Shown here: positions 46,884-55,823 of the stretch, one piece after another | How positions within the stretch are numbered: the first letter of the stretch is position 1 | How the letters are laid out: every line of letters starts with the position of its first letter | DNA from: CBDCNH01 sp965219015 | GTDB lineage: Bacteria > Pseudomonadota > Alphaproteobacteria > Rhodobacterales > Rhodobacteraceae | Length of the DNA stretch: 64,000 nucleotides | Reading direction: 5' to 3' | NCBI GenBank assembly: GCA_965219015.1 | Contig: CBDCNH010000013.1 | Span: forward strand, 682,001 to 746,000 | Notes under the pieces: generated by a model | Database searches by the model: none | What the model was told of the DNA's origin: nothing | Seen by the model: only the letters and a program-made list of their open reading frames with translations | Translations under genes and position numbers: made by a program

Positions 46884-47495
46884 TCAGTGGTGGGTCTCGC
46901 GGTGCGGCCCGTCATCGGTCCCGTCCGCGTCGTCGTCGCTCTCGTCGGTATCGATCTCGTCGAACTCCGTCTCGTCGATGACGCCCGACGCCTTCTTCTG
47001 GCGCAGCATCTCGGCGATCAGCTCGTCGGTCAGCAGAAGCTTGGCGTCCGACAGCCAGTCGAAGTGCAGCCCGACGGTGCCTTCCTCGATCTCGATCAGC
47101 ACGTCGTCGCCCTCGGTGCCGGCAAGCACGCCCTTGAAGCGCCGCCGTCCGTCGATCAGCTCGGCGGTCTCGAGCCGCGCCTCGTAGCCTTCCCAAGCGT
47201 CGAAGTCCTTCAGCCGCGTCAGCGGCCGGTCGATGCCGGGGCTCGAGACCTCGAGCGTGTAGGGATCGGTCAACGGATCCTCGACGTCGAGCACCGCCGA
47301 GACCGCGACCGAGATGTCGGCGCAGTCCTGCACGACGATGCCGCCTTCGGGGCGGTCGGCCATGATCTGCAGCGTGCGCGTCTTGCCGGACATCAGCCGC
47401 ACGCGCACGAGCTCGAAGCCGAGCGCCTCGATCGCCGGCGCGATGATCGCGGCCAGGCGACGGTCGATGGCAGTCTTGGCGACGAGGTCGGTCAT
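46884..47495 (-). CDS. rimP: ribosome maturation factor RimP
   Basis: RimP (203 aa), needed for 30S assembly. Conserved segments are ALGFELVRVRLMSGKTRTLQIM, DCADISVAVSAVLDVEDPL, YTLEVSSPGIDRPLTRLKDF and the Sm-like C-domain. The tail is acidic, Asp-rich. ATG 47495 has GGATGAG upstream. A hairpin followed by seven T lies only 17 bases before the start, so the transcript begins very close to the gene or must read through. Confidence 0.95.
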   Translation of the reverse strand: MTDLVAKTAIDRRLAAIIAPAIEALGFELVRVRLMSGKTRTLQIMADRPEGGIVVQDCADISVAVSAVLDVEDPLTDPYTLEVSSPGIDRPLTRLKDFDAWEGYEARLETAELIDGRRRFKGVLAGTEGDDVLIEIEEGTVGLHFDWLSDAKLLLTDELIAEMLRQKKASGVIDETEFDEIDTDESDDDADGTDDGPHRETHH

Positions 47496-47511
47496 GGGCT
47501 CATCCGGGCAT

Positions 47512-47533
47512 AAAAAAACGGGCACGCGGCCCG
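47512..47533 (-). terminator. intrinsic terminator or attenuator before rimP
   Basis: On the minus strand, CGGGC and GCCCG form a 5-bp GC stem around ACGCG (or its complement), followed directly by seven T (A7 at 47512-47518). It lies between the proline iminopeptidase stop (47621) and the rimP start (47495). It is best read as the terminator of the upstream gene, but its closeness to rimP also allows attenuation of the rimP-nusA operon. Confidence 0.6.
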
Positions 47534-47620
47534 CTGGATCGCTCCGGTGGGGTTCGGGGGTGGAAGCCGAACGCCGCTGTCGGATGCGATATAGGACAGG
47601 CTTCAGCGGACCGCAAGGCG

Positions 47621-48589
47621 TCAGCCCCGCAGCGCGTCCGTCACCCGGACGAGCTCGGCGCTGATGCCGGGTTCGGAGAGGGCGTGTCCCGCGAGCGGGA
47701 TCATCCGCAGGTCTGCGCGCGGCCAGGCCTGCGCCAGCGTCCACGCGGCGACGGGCGGGCAGATCATGTCGTAACGGCCCTGCACGATGGTGCCGGGGAT
47801 GTCGGCGAGACGGCTTGCGTTGGCGAGGATCTGGTCGTCGGCATCCAGAAAGCCGCGGTTGACGAAGTAATGGTTCTCAAGCCGGGCGAAGGCGCGGGCA
47901 TATTCGCCGGGGCTCTCGCCAAGCGGTCCTTCGTGCTCGATCGACGCGAGCGCGTTCTCCCACGAGGCCCAGACACGGGCGAAGCGCGTCTCCTCTGCCG
48001 TGTCGCCGGAAAAGAGCCGCCGATGGTACGCTGCCACGAGGTCGTCGCGCTCGGCCTCCGGGATCATGGCGGTGAAGGTCGTCCAAAGGTCGGGCCAGAA
48101 CTGCCCGGCGCCGCCGCCGTAGAACCAGGTGAGCTCGGCCTGCGTCATCAGGAAGACGCCGCGCAGGATAAGATGCGCCACGCGCTCGGGATGCGCCTCG
48201 GCGTAGATCAGCCCGAGCGCCGCGCCCCAGCTCCCGCCGAAGACCGTCCAGCGATCGATGCCAAGCGCCGTGCGGATGCGCTCGATGTCGGCGACGAGAT
48301 CCCAGGTGGTGTTGTGCTCGACAGACGCGTGGGGCCGCGACCGTCCGCAGCCGCGCTGGTCGAAGAGCACGATGCGCCAGACTACGGGGTCGAAGTAGCG
48401 CCGCATCGCCGGGCTGCACCCGCCGCCGGGGCCGCCATGCAGCACGACGACCGGGATGCCCTGCGGGTTGCCGCACTCCTCGACATAGAGCCGATGGCCA
48501 TCGCCGACCTCGAGCATCTGCTGCGCGTGCGGATCGAGCCTCGGATAGAGGAACTCGGCTGCGCGCTTTTGGCCTGCGATCCTGTCCAT
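47621..48589 (-). CDS. pip: prolyl aminopeptidase (proline iminopeptidase)
   Basis: Alpha/beta-hydrolase of 322 aa that releases N-terminal proline from peptides. Oxyanion and nucleophile motifs are LHGGPGGGCSP and GGSWGAALGL; FDQRGCGRSRPHA and the catalytic His in IPLAGHALSEPG are present. ATG 48589 is the family start (MDRIAGQKRAAEFLYPRLDP). Divergent from ubiG, an arrangement seen in related genomes. Confidence 0.93.
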   Translation of the reverse strand: MDRIAGQKRAAEFLYPRLDPHAQQMLEVGDGHRLYVEECGNPQGIPVVVLHGGPGGGCSPAMRRYFDPVVWRIVLFDQRGCGRSRPHASVEHNTTWDLVADIERIRTALGIDRWTVFGGSWGAALGLIYAEAHPERVAHLILRGVFLMTQAELTWFYGGGAGQFWPDLWTTFTAMIPEAERDDLVAAYHRRLFSGDTAEETRFARVWASWENALASIEHEGPLGESPGEYARAFARLENHYFVNRGFLDADDQILANASRLADIPGTIVQGRYDMICPPVAAWTLAQAWPRADLRMIPLAGHALSEPGISAELVRVTDALRG

Positions 48590-48664
48590 GAGCGGATTAT
48601 ATAGGGCCTCGAGCGGCGGCGCACCAAGGGTCAACTGTCGCGCCACCGCACGAAGGAGAGCCCG

Positions 48665-49429
48665 ATGGCACCCGCGCAGGCGATGAGCGGATCCCGCACC
48701 ACGATCGACGCGGGCGAGGTCGCGAAGTTCGAGGCGATGGCGGACGACTGGTGGGATCCGCAAGGCAAGTTCAAGCCGCTGCATATGCTCAATCCCTGCC
48801 GGCTCGACTACATCGCCGCACAGATCGCCGCCGAGTTCGGCCGCGACCGCGATGCCGCGGCACCTTTCGAGGGACTGCGCGTCCTCGACATCGGCTGCGG
48901 CGGCGGGCTTCTCTCGGAGCCGATGGCACTGCTCGGCGCGGACGTCGTCGGCGCGGACGCAGCTGCGCGCAACATTCCGGTGGCCGAGGTGCATGCCGCG
49001 CGCTCGGGGCTCAAGATCGACTATCGCCACACCACGGCCGAGGCGCTGGCGGAGGCGGGCGAGCGCTTCGACGCCGTCCTCAACATGGAGGTCGTCGAGC
49101 ATGTCTCCGATCCGCCGGCCTATCTCGCCGCCTGCCACGATCTGTTGAAGCCCGGCGGCATCATGATCTGCTCGACGTTGAACCGCACCCCGAAGAGCTT
49201 CATGATGGCGATCGTGGGGGCCGAATATGTGATGCGCTGGCTGCCGCGCGGCACCCACGAGTGGTCGAAGTTCATCACGCCGTCCGAATTGCGTGCGATG
49301 CTCCGCGAGGCTGGGCTCGATCCGGTCGACGCCAAGGGCTTCGTGTTCAACCCGCTGGGCTGGTCGTGGTCGCTGTCGGACCGCGATTTCGGGTGCAATT
49401 ACGTGACCGCGAGCGTAAGGCGAGCGTGA
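48665..49429 (+). CDS. ubiG: bifunctional 3-demethylubiquinone 3-O-methyltransferase / 2-polyprenyl-6-hydroxyphenol methylase
   Basis: UbiG (254 aa) performs both O-methylations of ubiquinone synthesis. The SAM motif is RVLDIGCGGGLLSEPMALLGADVVGAD. UbiG hallmarks are DDWWDPQGKFKPLHMLNPCRLDYI near the start, NMEVVEHVSDP, TLNRTPKSF and the C-terminal FNPLGWSWSLSDRDFGCNY. Start ATG 48665. Followed by otsB after 55 bases. Confidence 0.95.
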   Translation: MAPAQAMSGSRTTIDAGEVAKFEAMADDWWDPQGKFKPLHMLNPCRLDYIAAQIAAEFGRDRDAAAPFEGLRVLDIGCGGGLLSEPMALLGADVVGADAAARNIPVAEVHAARSGLKIDYRHTTAEALAEAGERFDAVLNMEVVEHVSDPPAYLAACHDLLKPGGIMICSTLNRTPKSFMMAIVGAEYVMRWLPRGTHEWSKFITPSELRAMLREAGLDPVDAKGFVFNPLGWSWSLSDRDFGCNYVTASVRRA

Positions 49430-49484
49430 CGGAACGCGGGCGCGGATCGCGCGTTCGCACCGAAAGTGCCGGAAAGGGGGACGC

Positions 49485-50279
49485 GTGACATACGAGACGG
49501 ATGGTTCCCTTGAGGCGGCATCTTCCAAGGCGACACATCAGCCTCCGACGGCCGACGCGGGCTTGCATGCGTTCTTTCTCGACTTCGATGGCGTGCTCGT
49601 GGAGATCGCCGAAACACCCGACGGGGTGCGCGCGGCCGACGGCGTCACAGGTCTATTGAACCGGCTTCACGATGCCAGCGGCGGCGCGCTGGCGCTGGTG
49701 TCGGGGCGCGAAGTCGCGCAGCTCAGGCACCACCTCCCGGGCGTCTCGGCGACGCTCGTCGGCGGGCACGGCGCCGAACGGGGCCGCCCTGATGGCGGGA
49801 TCGACGCGCTGGCCAAGGTCGACGAAACCGAGGTCGCGCGGCTCCAGCACGCGGTCCGGGGCTTCGCGGCCGGCGACCCGGCGTATCTCGTCGAGACCAA
49901 GGCAACGGGTGTGGTGCTGCACTTTCGCCGCAAGCCCGGCCTCGCCGAAGAGGCGGAGCGGTTCGTCGCCGGGTTGCTGGCGGACACCGACAGCTTCCAC
50001 CTCCATCACGCCAAGATGGCGCTGGAGCTGCGACCCGACGGCATCTCGAAGCGGCAGGCGGTTCACGACCTGATGCGCGAGGCGCCGTTCGAGGGGCGCA
50101 CGCCCGTCTACTTCGGCGACGACACCACCGACGAGCCGGCGCTGGCCGACGTCGCGGCGGCGGGCGGCATCGCGGTCAAGGTCGGCGAGGGGGCGACGGC
50201 CGCCACCTACCGCGTTTCAGGACCGACGGAGGTGGCGGACTGGCTGCGTGCCGTCGTCGCGGCGGCGGACGCTCGGTGA
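49485..50279 (+). CDS. otsB: trehalose-phosphatase
   Basis: HAD-superfamily phosphatase (264 aa) that converts trehalose-6-phosphate to trehalose. Motif I is FFLDFDGVLVEI, motif II LVSGR, and motif IV YFGDDTTDEPAL. A GTG at 49485 with a strong GGAAAGGGGG Shine-Dalgarno is the start. Its stop overlaps the GTG of otsA by four bases, so the two enzymes of osmoprotectant synthesis are coupled. Confidence 0.93.
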   Translation: MTYETDGSLEAASSKATHQPPTADAGLHAFFLDFDGVLVEIAETPDGVRAADGVTGLLNRLHDASGGALALVSGREVAQLRHHLPGVSATLVGGHGAERGRPDGGIDALAKVDETEVARLQHAVRGFAAGDPAYLVETKATGVVLHFRRKPGLAEEAERFVAGLLADTDSFHLHHAKMALELRPDGISKRQAVHDLMREAPFEGRTPVYFGDDTTDEPALADVAAAGGIAVKVGEGATAATYRVSGPTEVADWLRAVVAAADAR

Positions 50280-51634
50280 GCCGTCTCGTCGTGATCTCCA
50301 ATCGTCTGCCGCTCGGGGACAATCCCTCCGGCGGCCTCGTGGTCGCGCTGAACGCGGCGCTGGCGGGCGGGGGGCTGTGGATCGGCAACTCCGGCGAGAC
50401 CGCCGAAACGCCCGTGACCGAGTTGACCGAGCACACCGGCGCACCGTTCGATCGGCTGAGTTTCGATCTGACGCCGCAGGAGCACGCGGACTATTACCTC
50501 GGTTTCGCCAACTCCGTCCTTTGGCCGCTCTGCCACGGCCGGACCGACCTTCTCGATCTCCGCGCCGAGTATCTCGAGGCCTACCGCCATGTGAACCGGC
50601 GCGTGGCGAAGATGATCGCCGAGGTCGTGCGGTCCGGCGACACGATCTGGGTGCAGGACTACCACCTCATCCCGATGGCCTGGTATCTGCGCCAACTCGG
50701 CGTCATGGCGCCGATCGGCTTCTTTCTGCACATCCCGTTTCCGGGGCCCAACGAGTTCAACGCCATGCCGAACGGCGACGAGGTCGCCCGCTGGATCACC
50801 GCGTTCGATCTCTTCGGCCTGCAGACGCAGCGCGACGTATCGGCCTGCCTCGAGGTGTTCCGCACCCTCGACGGCGGCGAGATCCTCATCAACGGGCGCG
50901 TGGCCGTTGGCGGTGACGACGTGCGCGTGGCGAGTTTCCCGATCGGCATCGAAGCCAAGGCCTTTTCCGAAGCCGCCGCGACCGCCGAGCCGCGGGGCGA
51001 TCCGCCGCCCTACCTCATGATCGGTGTCGACCGGCTCGACTATTCGAAGGGGCTGCCGCAGCGGTTCAGGGCCTTCGGACAGCTCCTCGAGCAGCGCCCG
51101 GACCTCAAGGGCCAGGTGGAGCTCCTGCAGATTGCGCCTCCCACGCGGGACGGCGTCGCGGCCTACGATGAAGTCCGCAACGAGCTCGAACAGCTTTCCG
51201 GCCAGATCAACGGCGCCAACGCCAACCTCGATTGGACGCCGATCCGCTACATGCACCGCGCCTTGCCGCGCGAGTCGCTCGCGGGGCTCTACCGGCAGGC
51301 TCATGTCGGGCTGGTGACGCCGCTCGCCGATGGAATGAACCTCGTCGCGAAGGAATACGTGGCGGCACAGGATCCCGCCAACCCCGGCGTGCTGGTGCTG
51401 TCGAAGTTCGCCGGCGCGGTCGAGCAGATGGGCGATGCGCTGATCGTGAACCCGCACGACATCGACGAGATGGCGCAGGCGCTCGTGACCGCGCTCTGGA
51501 TGTCCGTCGGCGAGCGGCGCGAACGGCACCAGCGGCTGATGGCGGGCATCCTCGCTCAGGACGTGGACTGGTGGCGCCGCACGTTCCTCGATCAGCTCGC
51601 GGCGAGCCCCCGTGCGATGGCGCTGGCCGGTTAG
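50276..51634 (+). CDS. otsA: alpha,alpha-trehalose-phosphate synthase
   Basis: GT20 glycosyltransferase (452 aa) that makes trehalose-6-phosphate from UDP-glucose and glucose-6-phosphate. Conserved segments are VVISNRLPLG, WVQDYHLIPMAWYLRQLG, FFLHIPFPGPNEF, GVDRLDYSKGLPQRFRAF and HVGLVTPLADGMNLVAKEY. Start GTG 50276. Trehalose serves in osmotic and desiccation tolerance, consistent with a marine or saline habitat, though that is inference. Converges on grxC with a 4-base overlap. Confidence 0.95.
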   Translation: MSRLVVISNRLPLGDNPSGGLVVALNAALAGGGLWIGNSGETAETPVTELTEHTGAPFDRLSFDLTPQEHADYYLGFANSVLWPLCHGRTDLLDLRAEYLEAYRHVNRRVAKMIAEVVRSGDTIWVQDYHLIPMAWYLRQLGVMAPIGFFLHIPFPGPNEFNAMPNGDEVARWITAFDLFGLQTQRDVSACLEVFRTLDGGEILINGRVAVGGDDVRVASFPIGIEAKAFSEAAATAEPRGDPPPYLMIGVDRLDYSKGLPQRFRAFGQLLEQRPDLKGQVELLQIAPPTRDGVAAYDEVRNELEQLSGQINGANANLDWTPIRYMHRALPRESLAGLYRQAHVGLVTPLADGMNLVAKEYVAAQDPANPGVLVLSKFAGAVEQMGDALIVNPHDIDEMAQALVTALWMSVGERRERHQRLMAGILAQDVDWWRRTFLDQLAASPRAMALAG

Positions 51635-51888
51635 CGTTCCAGCAGCGCGTCGAGCTTACCCGCGCGGTCGAGCGCGTAGAGGTCGTCGCACCCGCCGACA
51701 TGCGTGTCGCCGATGAAGATCTGCGGCGTCGTCCGCCGCCCGCCGGCCCGCGCCGCCATCGTTTCGCGCAACGCGGGGTCGCGAGACACGTCGGTCTCGG
51801 TCACGGCGACGCTCTTGCCCGCCAGCAGCCGCAGCGCGGCCGAGCAGTAGCCACAGAGCGGCTGGGTGTAGATCTCGACGGTCGGCAT
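51631..51888 (-). CDS. grxC: glutaredoxin 3
   Basis: Dithiol glutaredoxin (85 aa) that uses glutathione to reduce disulfides. The active site is CGYC (IYTQPLCGYCSAALRLL), with the cis-Pro region RTTPQIFIGDTHVGGCDDL. ATG 51888 starts MPTVEIYTQPLCGYC. It lies downstream of comF on the same strand, a pairing typical of Rhodobacterales, but the partners usually following are replaced here by the otsBA genes on the other strand. Confidence 0.94.
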   Translation of the reverse strand: MPTVEIYTQPLCGYCSAALRLLAGKSVAVTETDVSRDPALRETMAARAGGRRTTPQIFIGDTHVGGCDDLYALDRAGKLDALLER

Positions 51889-51947
51889 CGGTCCCTCCGA
51901 GGTTGCCACGGGAGACATAGTCATCGCCCGCGCCGGCTGCCAGCCTC

Positions 51948-52703
51948 TCATGCGTCGCGTGCGGCGCGGGCGAGCACGAGGATGCTGACGCGCGCGGCGC
52001 CACCCGCCAGACAGGCCTCCGTCGCCGCGGTGAGCGTGGCCCCGGAGGTCAGCACGTCGTCGACGAGGAGGATCTCCGCGCCCGCGACCCTAGCGGCGCG
52101 TCGCGGATGCAGCGCCAGCGCCGCGGCGAGGTTGGCGAAGCGGCCGTCATGGTCGCGGCCTTCCTGCGTCGGCGTGCGCCGCGGACGGACGAGCAGGTCC
52201 GGGCAATGGGCGAGCCCTGCCTCCGCCGCCACCGCCTCGGCCAGGATCGCCGACTGGTTGTAGCGGCGCGCGACGAGACGGCGCCAGTGCAGCGGTACGG
52301 GGGCGACCAGCGTACGAGGCGTCAGGATGGGCGCGGCGGCGAGGGCCATCCAGCGCCCGAGCGGGCGCGCGAGGTCGAGCCGGTCGCCGTGCTTGAGTGC
52401 CAGCACCAGCCGCCGTCCGGTCCCGCCGTAGGTCAGCGCCGCGCGGCCGCGCGACCACGGGCGCGGCACCGCGAGGCAGTCGTCGCAATGGACGGGCGCG
52501 CCCGGCTCGGAGGTTCCGGCGAGCGGCGTGCCGCAGAGGTCGCAGACGGTGCCCGCAACGAAGCCGGTATCTCGCCAGCATGCGCTGCAGAGCCCGAACT
52601 CGGTGGTTACGCGCTCATCGCACGCAAGGCATTGTGGCGGATAGACCGCGCGCAGCACCGCGCCGAGCCGTTCCGGAATGACGCGCAATCCTGTCGCTGG
52701 CAT
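51948..52703 (-). CDS. comF: ComF family protein (phosphoribosyltransferase-like)
   Basis: 251-aa ComF-type protein. An N-terminal double zinc ribbon (CLACDE, CSACW, CDLCG, CDDC) precedes a phosphoribosyltransferase fold with PVPLHWRRLVARRYNQSA and the PRPP loop ILLVDDVLTSGATL. In naturally competent bacteria ComF aids DNA uptake; its role elsewhere is unclear. Divergent from the methyltransferase gene 28 bases away. Confidence 0.92.
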   Translation of the reverse strand: MPATGLRVIPERLGAVLRAVYPPQCLACDERVTTEFGLCSACWRDTGFVAGTVCDLCGTPLAGTSEPGAPVHCDDCLAVPRPWSRGRAALTYGGTGRRLVLALKHGDRLDLARPLGRWMALAAAPILTPRTLVAPVPLHWRRLVARRYNQSAILAEAVAAEAGLAHCPDLLVRPRRTPTQEGRDHDGRFANLAAALALHPRRAARVAGAEILLVDDVLTSGATLTAATEACLAGGAARVSILVLARAARDA

Positions 52704-52731
52704 TCCCGGCCGTCTCCCCTAGCTCTCGGGC

Positions 52732-53565
52732 ATGGCCGATCTCACCGATCACACCGCACTATCGCTGCACCGCGCCCGCGCCGCCCGCATGCCGGTGACG
52801 TTCCTCCACGAAGCCGTCGCCGCCGACATCGAGGAGAGGCTCGCGGAGGTTAAGAGAACCTTTACGGCGCCCGCGATCGTGACCGGTCACCCCGATTTCT
52901 GGAGGACTGTGCTTCCGCGGGCACAGGTCGTCGCGGACAAGCCCGTCCTCGCGCTTCTACCCGAGGCGCACGATCTCGTCCTCCATGCGATGTCGCTGCA
53001 CTGGGCCGACGATCCTGTCGGACAGCTCGTGCAATGCCGGCGCGCGCTCCGTCCCGACGGGCTCCTGATCGCGGTCTTTCCGGGCGGCCGGACGTTGACC
53101 GAGCTCCGCACGGTGCTCGCGGATGCCGAGATCGCCGAGACCGGCGGGCTTTCGCCGCGCGTCGTGCCGATGGCCGAGGTCCGGGCGGCAGGGGCGCTCC
53201 TGCAGCGTGCCGGACTGGCGCTCCCGGTCGCCGACACGAGCCTGCTCGCGGCAAGCTACCCGTCGCTTCGCGCCTTGATGCACGATCTGCGCGGCATGGG
53301 AGAGACGAACGCGCTCGCGGCACGCCTCCGGCGGCCGACGCAGGCCGCGATCTTCGCTCGGGCGACCGCGGACTATGCGGCGCGCTACCCGTCCGGCAGC
53401 GGGCGCATCGCGGCGACGTTCGAAATCCTCACGCTCACCGGCTGGGCGCCCGGACCGGGCCAGCAGCAGCCGCTCCGGCCCGGCTCGGCGGCGATGCGAC
53501 TGGCCGACGCGCTCGGCACGGCCGAACGTCCGCTCGGCGAGCGTGCCGATCCCTCGCGCGATTGA
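52732..53565 (+). CDS. SAM-dependent methyltransferase (BioC/NDUFAF5-like)
   Basis: 277-aa class I methyltransferase-like protein. The central part resembles BioC/NDUFAF5 relatives: DLVLHAMSLHWADDPVGQLVQCRRALRPDGLLIAVFPGG. The usual glycine-rich SAM loop at the N-terminus is weak, with IVTGHPDFW at that point, so catalytic competence is uncertain. Its pairing with comF is common in this order. Next gene is hemH on the same strand. Confidence 0.8.
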   Translation: MADLTDHTALSLHRARAARMPVTFLHEAVAADIEERLAEVKRTFTAPAIVTGHPDFWRTVLPRAQVVADKPVLALLPEAHDLVLHAMSLHWADDPVGQLVQCRRALRPDGLLIAVFPGGRTLTELRTVLADAEIAETGGLSPRVVPMAEVRAAGALLQRAGLALPVADTSLLAASYPSLRALMHDLRGMGETNALAARLRRPTQAAIFARATADYAARYPSGSGRIAATFEILTLTGWAPGPGQQQPLRPGSAAMRLADALGTAERPLGERADPSRD

Positions 53566-53615
53566 CCCACGGCAAAAAGCGGTTATGTCCGCGGGATGCC
53601 GACCTTGCTGGATCC

Positions 53616-54713
53616 ATGACGATGCTCGACGCCGGCAAGCCCGCGGCGGCGCTCAAACCGACCGCGGCGGTGGCGGCAGCCCCGCCGTCGCATGCGCCCG
53701 CCGACCATCCGTCGCTTCCGGCCGAGAAGATCGGCGTGCTCGTCTCGAACCTCGGCACGCCGGACCATCACGACTACTGGTCGATGCGGCGATACCTCAA
53801 CGAGTTCCTGTCGGACCGCCGCGTCATCGACTATTCGCCGTGGATCTGGCAGCCGCTCCTGCAACTCGTGATCCTGACCAAGCGGCCCTTTTCGTCGGGC
53901 AAGAACTACCGCTCGATCTGGAACGAGGCGGCCGACGAGAGCCCGCTGATGACGATCACCAAGGCGCAGACCGCGAAGCTCCGTGCCGCGGTCAAGGCGC
54001 GCCACGGCGAGCGCGTGATGGTCGACTTCTGCATGCGCTACGGCAATCCTTCCACAAAGTCGGCCGTTCGCGCGATGATCGAGGCCGGCTGCCGCAAGAT
54101 CGTCTTTTTTCCGCTCTATCCGCATTATGCGGGTGCCACGACGGCGACCGCCAACGACCAGTTTTTCCGCGCGATGATGCTGGAGAAGTGGCAGCCGCCG
54201 GTCCGCACCGTGCCTGCGTACTACGACCGGCCGATGTATATCGATGCCCTGGCGCAATCGGTGGAACGCGCCTGGGCCGGGCTCGCCGAGAAGCCCGACC
54301 TTCTGGTCTGCTCCTACCACGGGATGCCGCGGCGGTATCTGATGGAGGGCGACCCCTACCATTGCCAGTGCCAGAAGACGACGCGGCTTCTGCGCGAGCG
54401 GCTCGGCTGGGACGCCGAGCGGATCGTCACGACATTCCAGTCGCGCTTCGGCCCCGAGGACTGGCTGCAGCCCTATACGGTCGAGGAGGTCGCGCGCCTC
54501 GCGGCGTCGGGCAAGAAGCGCATCGCGGTGATCGCGCCCGCGTTTTCCGCTGACTGCATCGAGACGCTCGAGGAGATCAACGCCGAGATCCGTGAGAGCT
54601 TCGAGCATGCCGGGGGCGAGGGCTTCACGTACATCCCCTGCCTCAACGACGACGATGCCCATATCGAGGCCCTGCTGGACGCGACCGAGGCAAGCCTCGC
54701 GGGCTGGCTCTGA
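53616..54713 (+). CDS. hemH: ferrochelatase
   Basis: HemH (365 aa) inserts ferrous iron into protoporphyrin IX, the last step of heme synthesis, at the inner membrane. Conserved segments are VLVSNLGTPDHHDYWSMRRYL, IYPQYS-like FFPLYPHYAGATT, the catalytic His in LLVCSYHGMPRRY, and the Glu-bearing FSADCIETLEEINAE. The N-terminus is about 35 residues longer than the core. Followed by a hairpin terminator. Confidence 0.96.
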   Translation: MTMLDAGKPAAALKPTAAVAAAPPSHAPADHPSLPAEKIGVLVSNLGTPDHHDYWSMRRYLNEFLSDRRVIDYSPWIWQPLLQLVILTKRPFSSGKNYRSIWNEAADESPLMTITKAQTAKLRAAVKARHGERVMVDFCMRYGNPSTKSAVRAMIEAGCRKIVFFPLYPHYAGATTATANDQFFRAMMLEKWQPPVRTVPAYYDRPMYIDALAQSVERAWAGLAEKPDLLVCSYHGMPRRYLMEGDPYHCQCQKTTRLLRERLGWDAERIVTTFQSRFGPEDWLQPYTVEEVARLAASGKKRIAVIAPAFSADCIETLEEINAEIRESFEHAGGEGFTYIPCLNDDDAHIEALLDATEASLAGWL

Positions 54714-54724
54714 CCGGATGCGAA

Positions 54725-54752
54725 AACGGCGACGGATTGCTCCGCCGCCGTT
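54725..54752. terminator. hairpin between hemH and the small exported protein
   Basis: AACGGCG pairs with CGCCGTT, with an inner CGGA/TCCG stem, giving an almost continuous hairpin. It lies between the convergent hemH and the 63-aa exported protein, so it could end both transcripts. T tracts are short. Confidence 0.55.
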
Positions 54753-54771
54753 CTGAGCAGGACGGGTCCGT

Positions 54772-54963
54772 TCAGTTCGAGACGGCCGCGGCCACGAGCA
54801 CGATCAGCAGGAGCGGGACGATGATGCCGGCGTTCGAGGACGACGACTTCGGCTGTTCCTGAACGACGACCGGTTGTTGCTCCACGACCGGCGGCGTGAG
54901 GTTGCCGGCGAAGGATGCGGTGGCGGTGACCGACAGGACGGCGGCGAGTGCGAGTTTCTTCAT
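54772..54963 (-). CDS. small exported membrane-anchored protein
   Basis: 63 aa: signal peptide MKKLALAAVLSVTATASFAG, a short Pro/Val/Gln-rich linker, a Ser run, then a hydrophobic helix (AGIIVPLLLIVLVAAAVSN). The same plan is common in small Rhodobacterales envelope proteins of unknown function. A GGAGA-type Shine-Dalgarno is near ATG 54963. It lies 145 bases downstream of an L,D-transpeptidase gene. Confidence 0.72.
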   Translation of the reverse strand: MKKLALAAVLSVTATASFAGNLTPPVVEQQPVVVQEQPKSSSSNAGIIVPLLLIVLVAAAVSN

Positions 54964-55108
54964 GGGTTCTCCGATGTGCGCCCGGCGTCAACGAATAAGA
55001 GGGCGGCTTTGGGCCTCCGGCCAGCTCCTCACGCCTTCGACAAACCAGCTAAATCCCGCCCATGCAAAGAAACTTCGCAGGCGCCGTGCAGCGCGCCGGG
55101 AGTCTTCG

Positions 55109-55708
55109 TCAAATTAGCAACACCTGTGTCCCGACCTTCGCAAGCTCGAACAGCTCCTCGACGTGCTCGTTGTACATGCCGATGCAGCCGCTGGACGACC
55201 GGCGGCCGATCTTGCGCGTGTCGTGCGTGCCGTGGATGCGGTAATATTGCCACGAGAGGTACATCGCCCGGGTTCCGAGCGGATTGTTCGGGCCGGCCGG
55301 CACGAAGTCGGGCCACTCGGGATCGCGCGCCTTCATCGCGGGGGTGGGCGACCAGGTCGGGCCGACCACCTTGCGGATGATCTCGGTGCGACCCCGCCGC
55401 GTCAGTTCGTCCGACATCGGCACGCTGGTCGGATAGAGCTTGTAGATGCTCTGGTCCTCGGACCAGAAATGCAGCGCGCGCGACGACACGTCGACGAGGA
55501 TCGCTCCCTTTCGCGTGTTGCTGAAGTACGGCTGCCACTGCAGCGACCGGAAACTCGAGATGTTGTGCCGCGTGACCTCGCCGAGCGGCAGCGGCTCCTC
55601 GAGCGCAGGGACGGCCCAGACGGCCGGAGCCGCGAGCGCGCCCGCGGTCACGGCGGCGGTGCCGAGGAAGGCACGCCGGCTCAGGTGGCGCTTGGACAAT
55701 TCGGACAT
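55109..55708 (-). CDS. L,D-transpeptidase (YkuD) with Tat-like signal
   Basis: Periplasmic L,D-transpeptidase (199 aa) that forms 3-3 crosslinks or attaches proteins to peptidoglycan. The N-terminus is a twin-arginine-type signal (SRRAFLGTAAVTAGALAAPA). The YkuD domain shows LVDVSSRALHFWSEDQ, PNNPLGTRAMYLS and the catalytic Cys in HGT...SSSGCIGMYNEHVEEL. Start ATG 55708. It faces the CAP lipoprotein gene across a tandem repeat. Confidence 0.9.
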   Translation of the reverse strand: MSELSKRHLSRRAFLGTAAVTAGALAAPAVWAVPALEEPLPLGEVTRHNISSFRSLQWQPYFSNTRKGAILVDVSSRALHFWSEDQSIYKLYPTSVPMSDELTRRGRTEIIRKVVGPTWSPTPAMKARDPEWPDFVPAGPNNPLGTRAMYLSWQYYRIHGTHDTRKIGRRSSSGCIGMYNEHVEELFELAKVGTQVLLI

Positions 55709-55823
55709 GGTCTGCTCCTCGGTTCCCTGATGCGGCCGCGCGCGCCCGCGATAGCCCGACCGATTACGCTCGCTGTCGGTCAGGAGCAACTCAAACCCGC
55801 GTCATCGCACTTTAATTTGCGGC

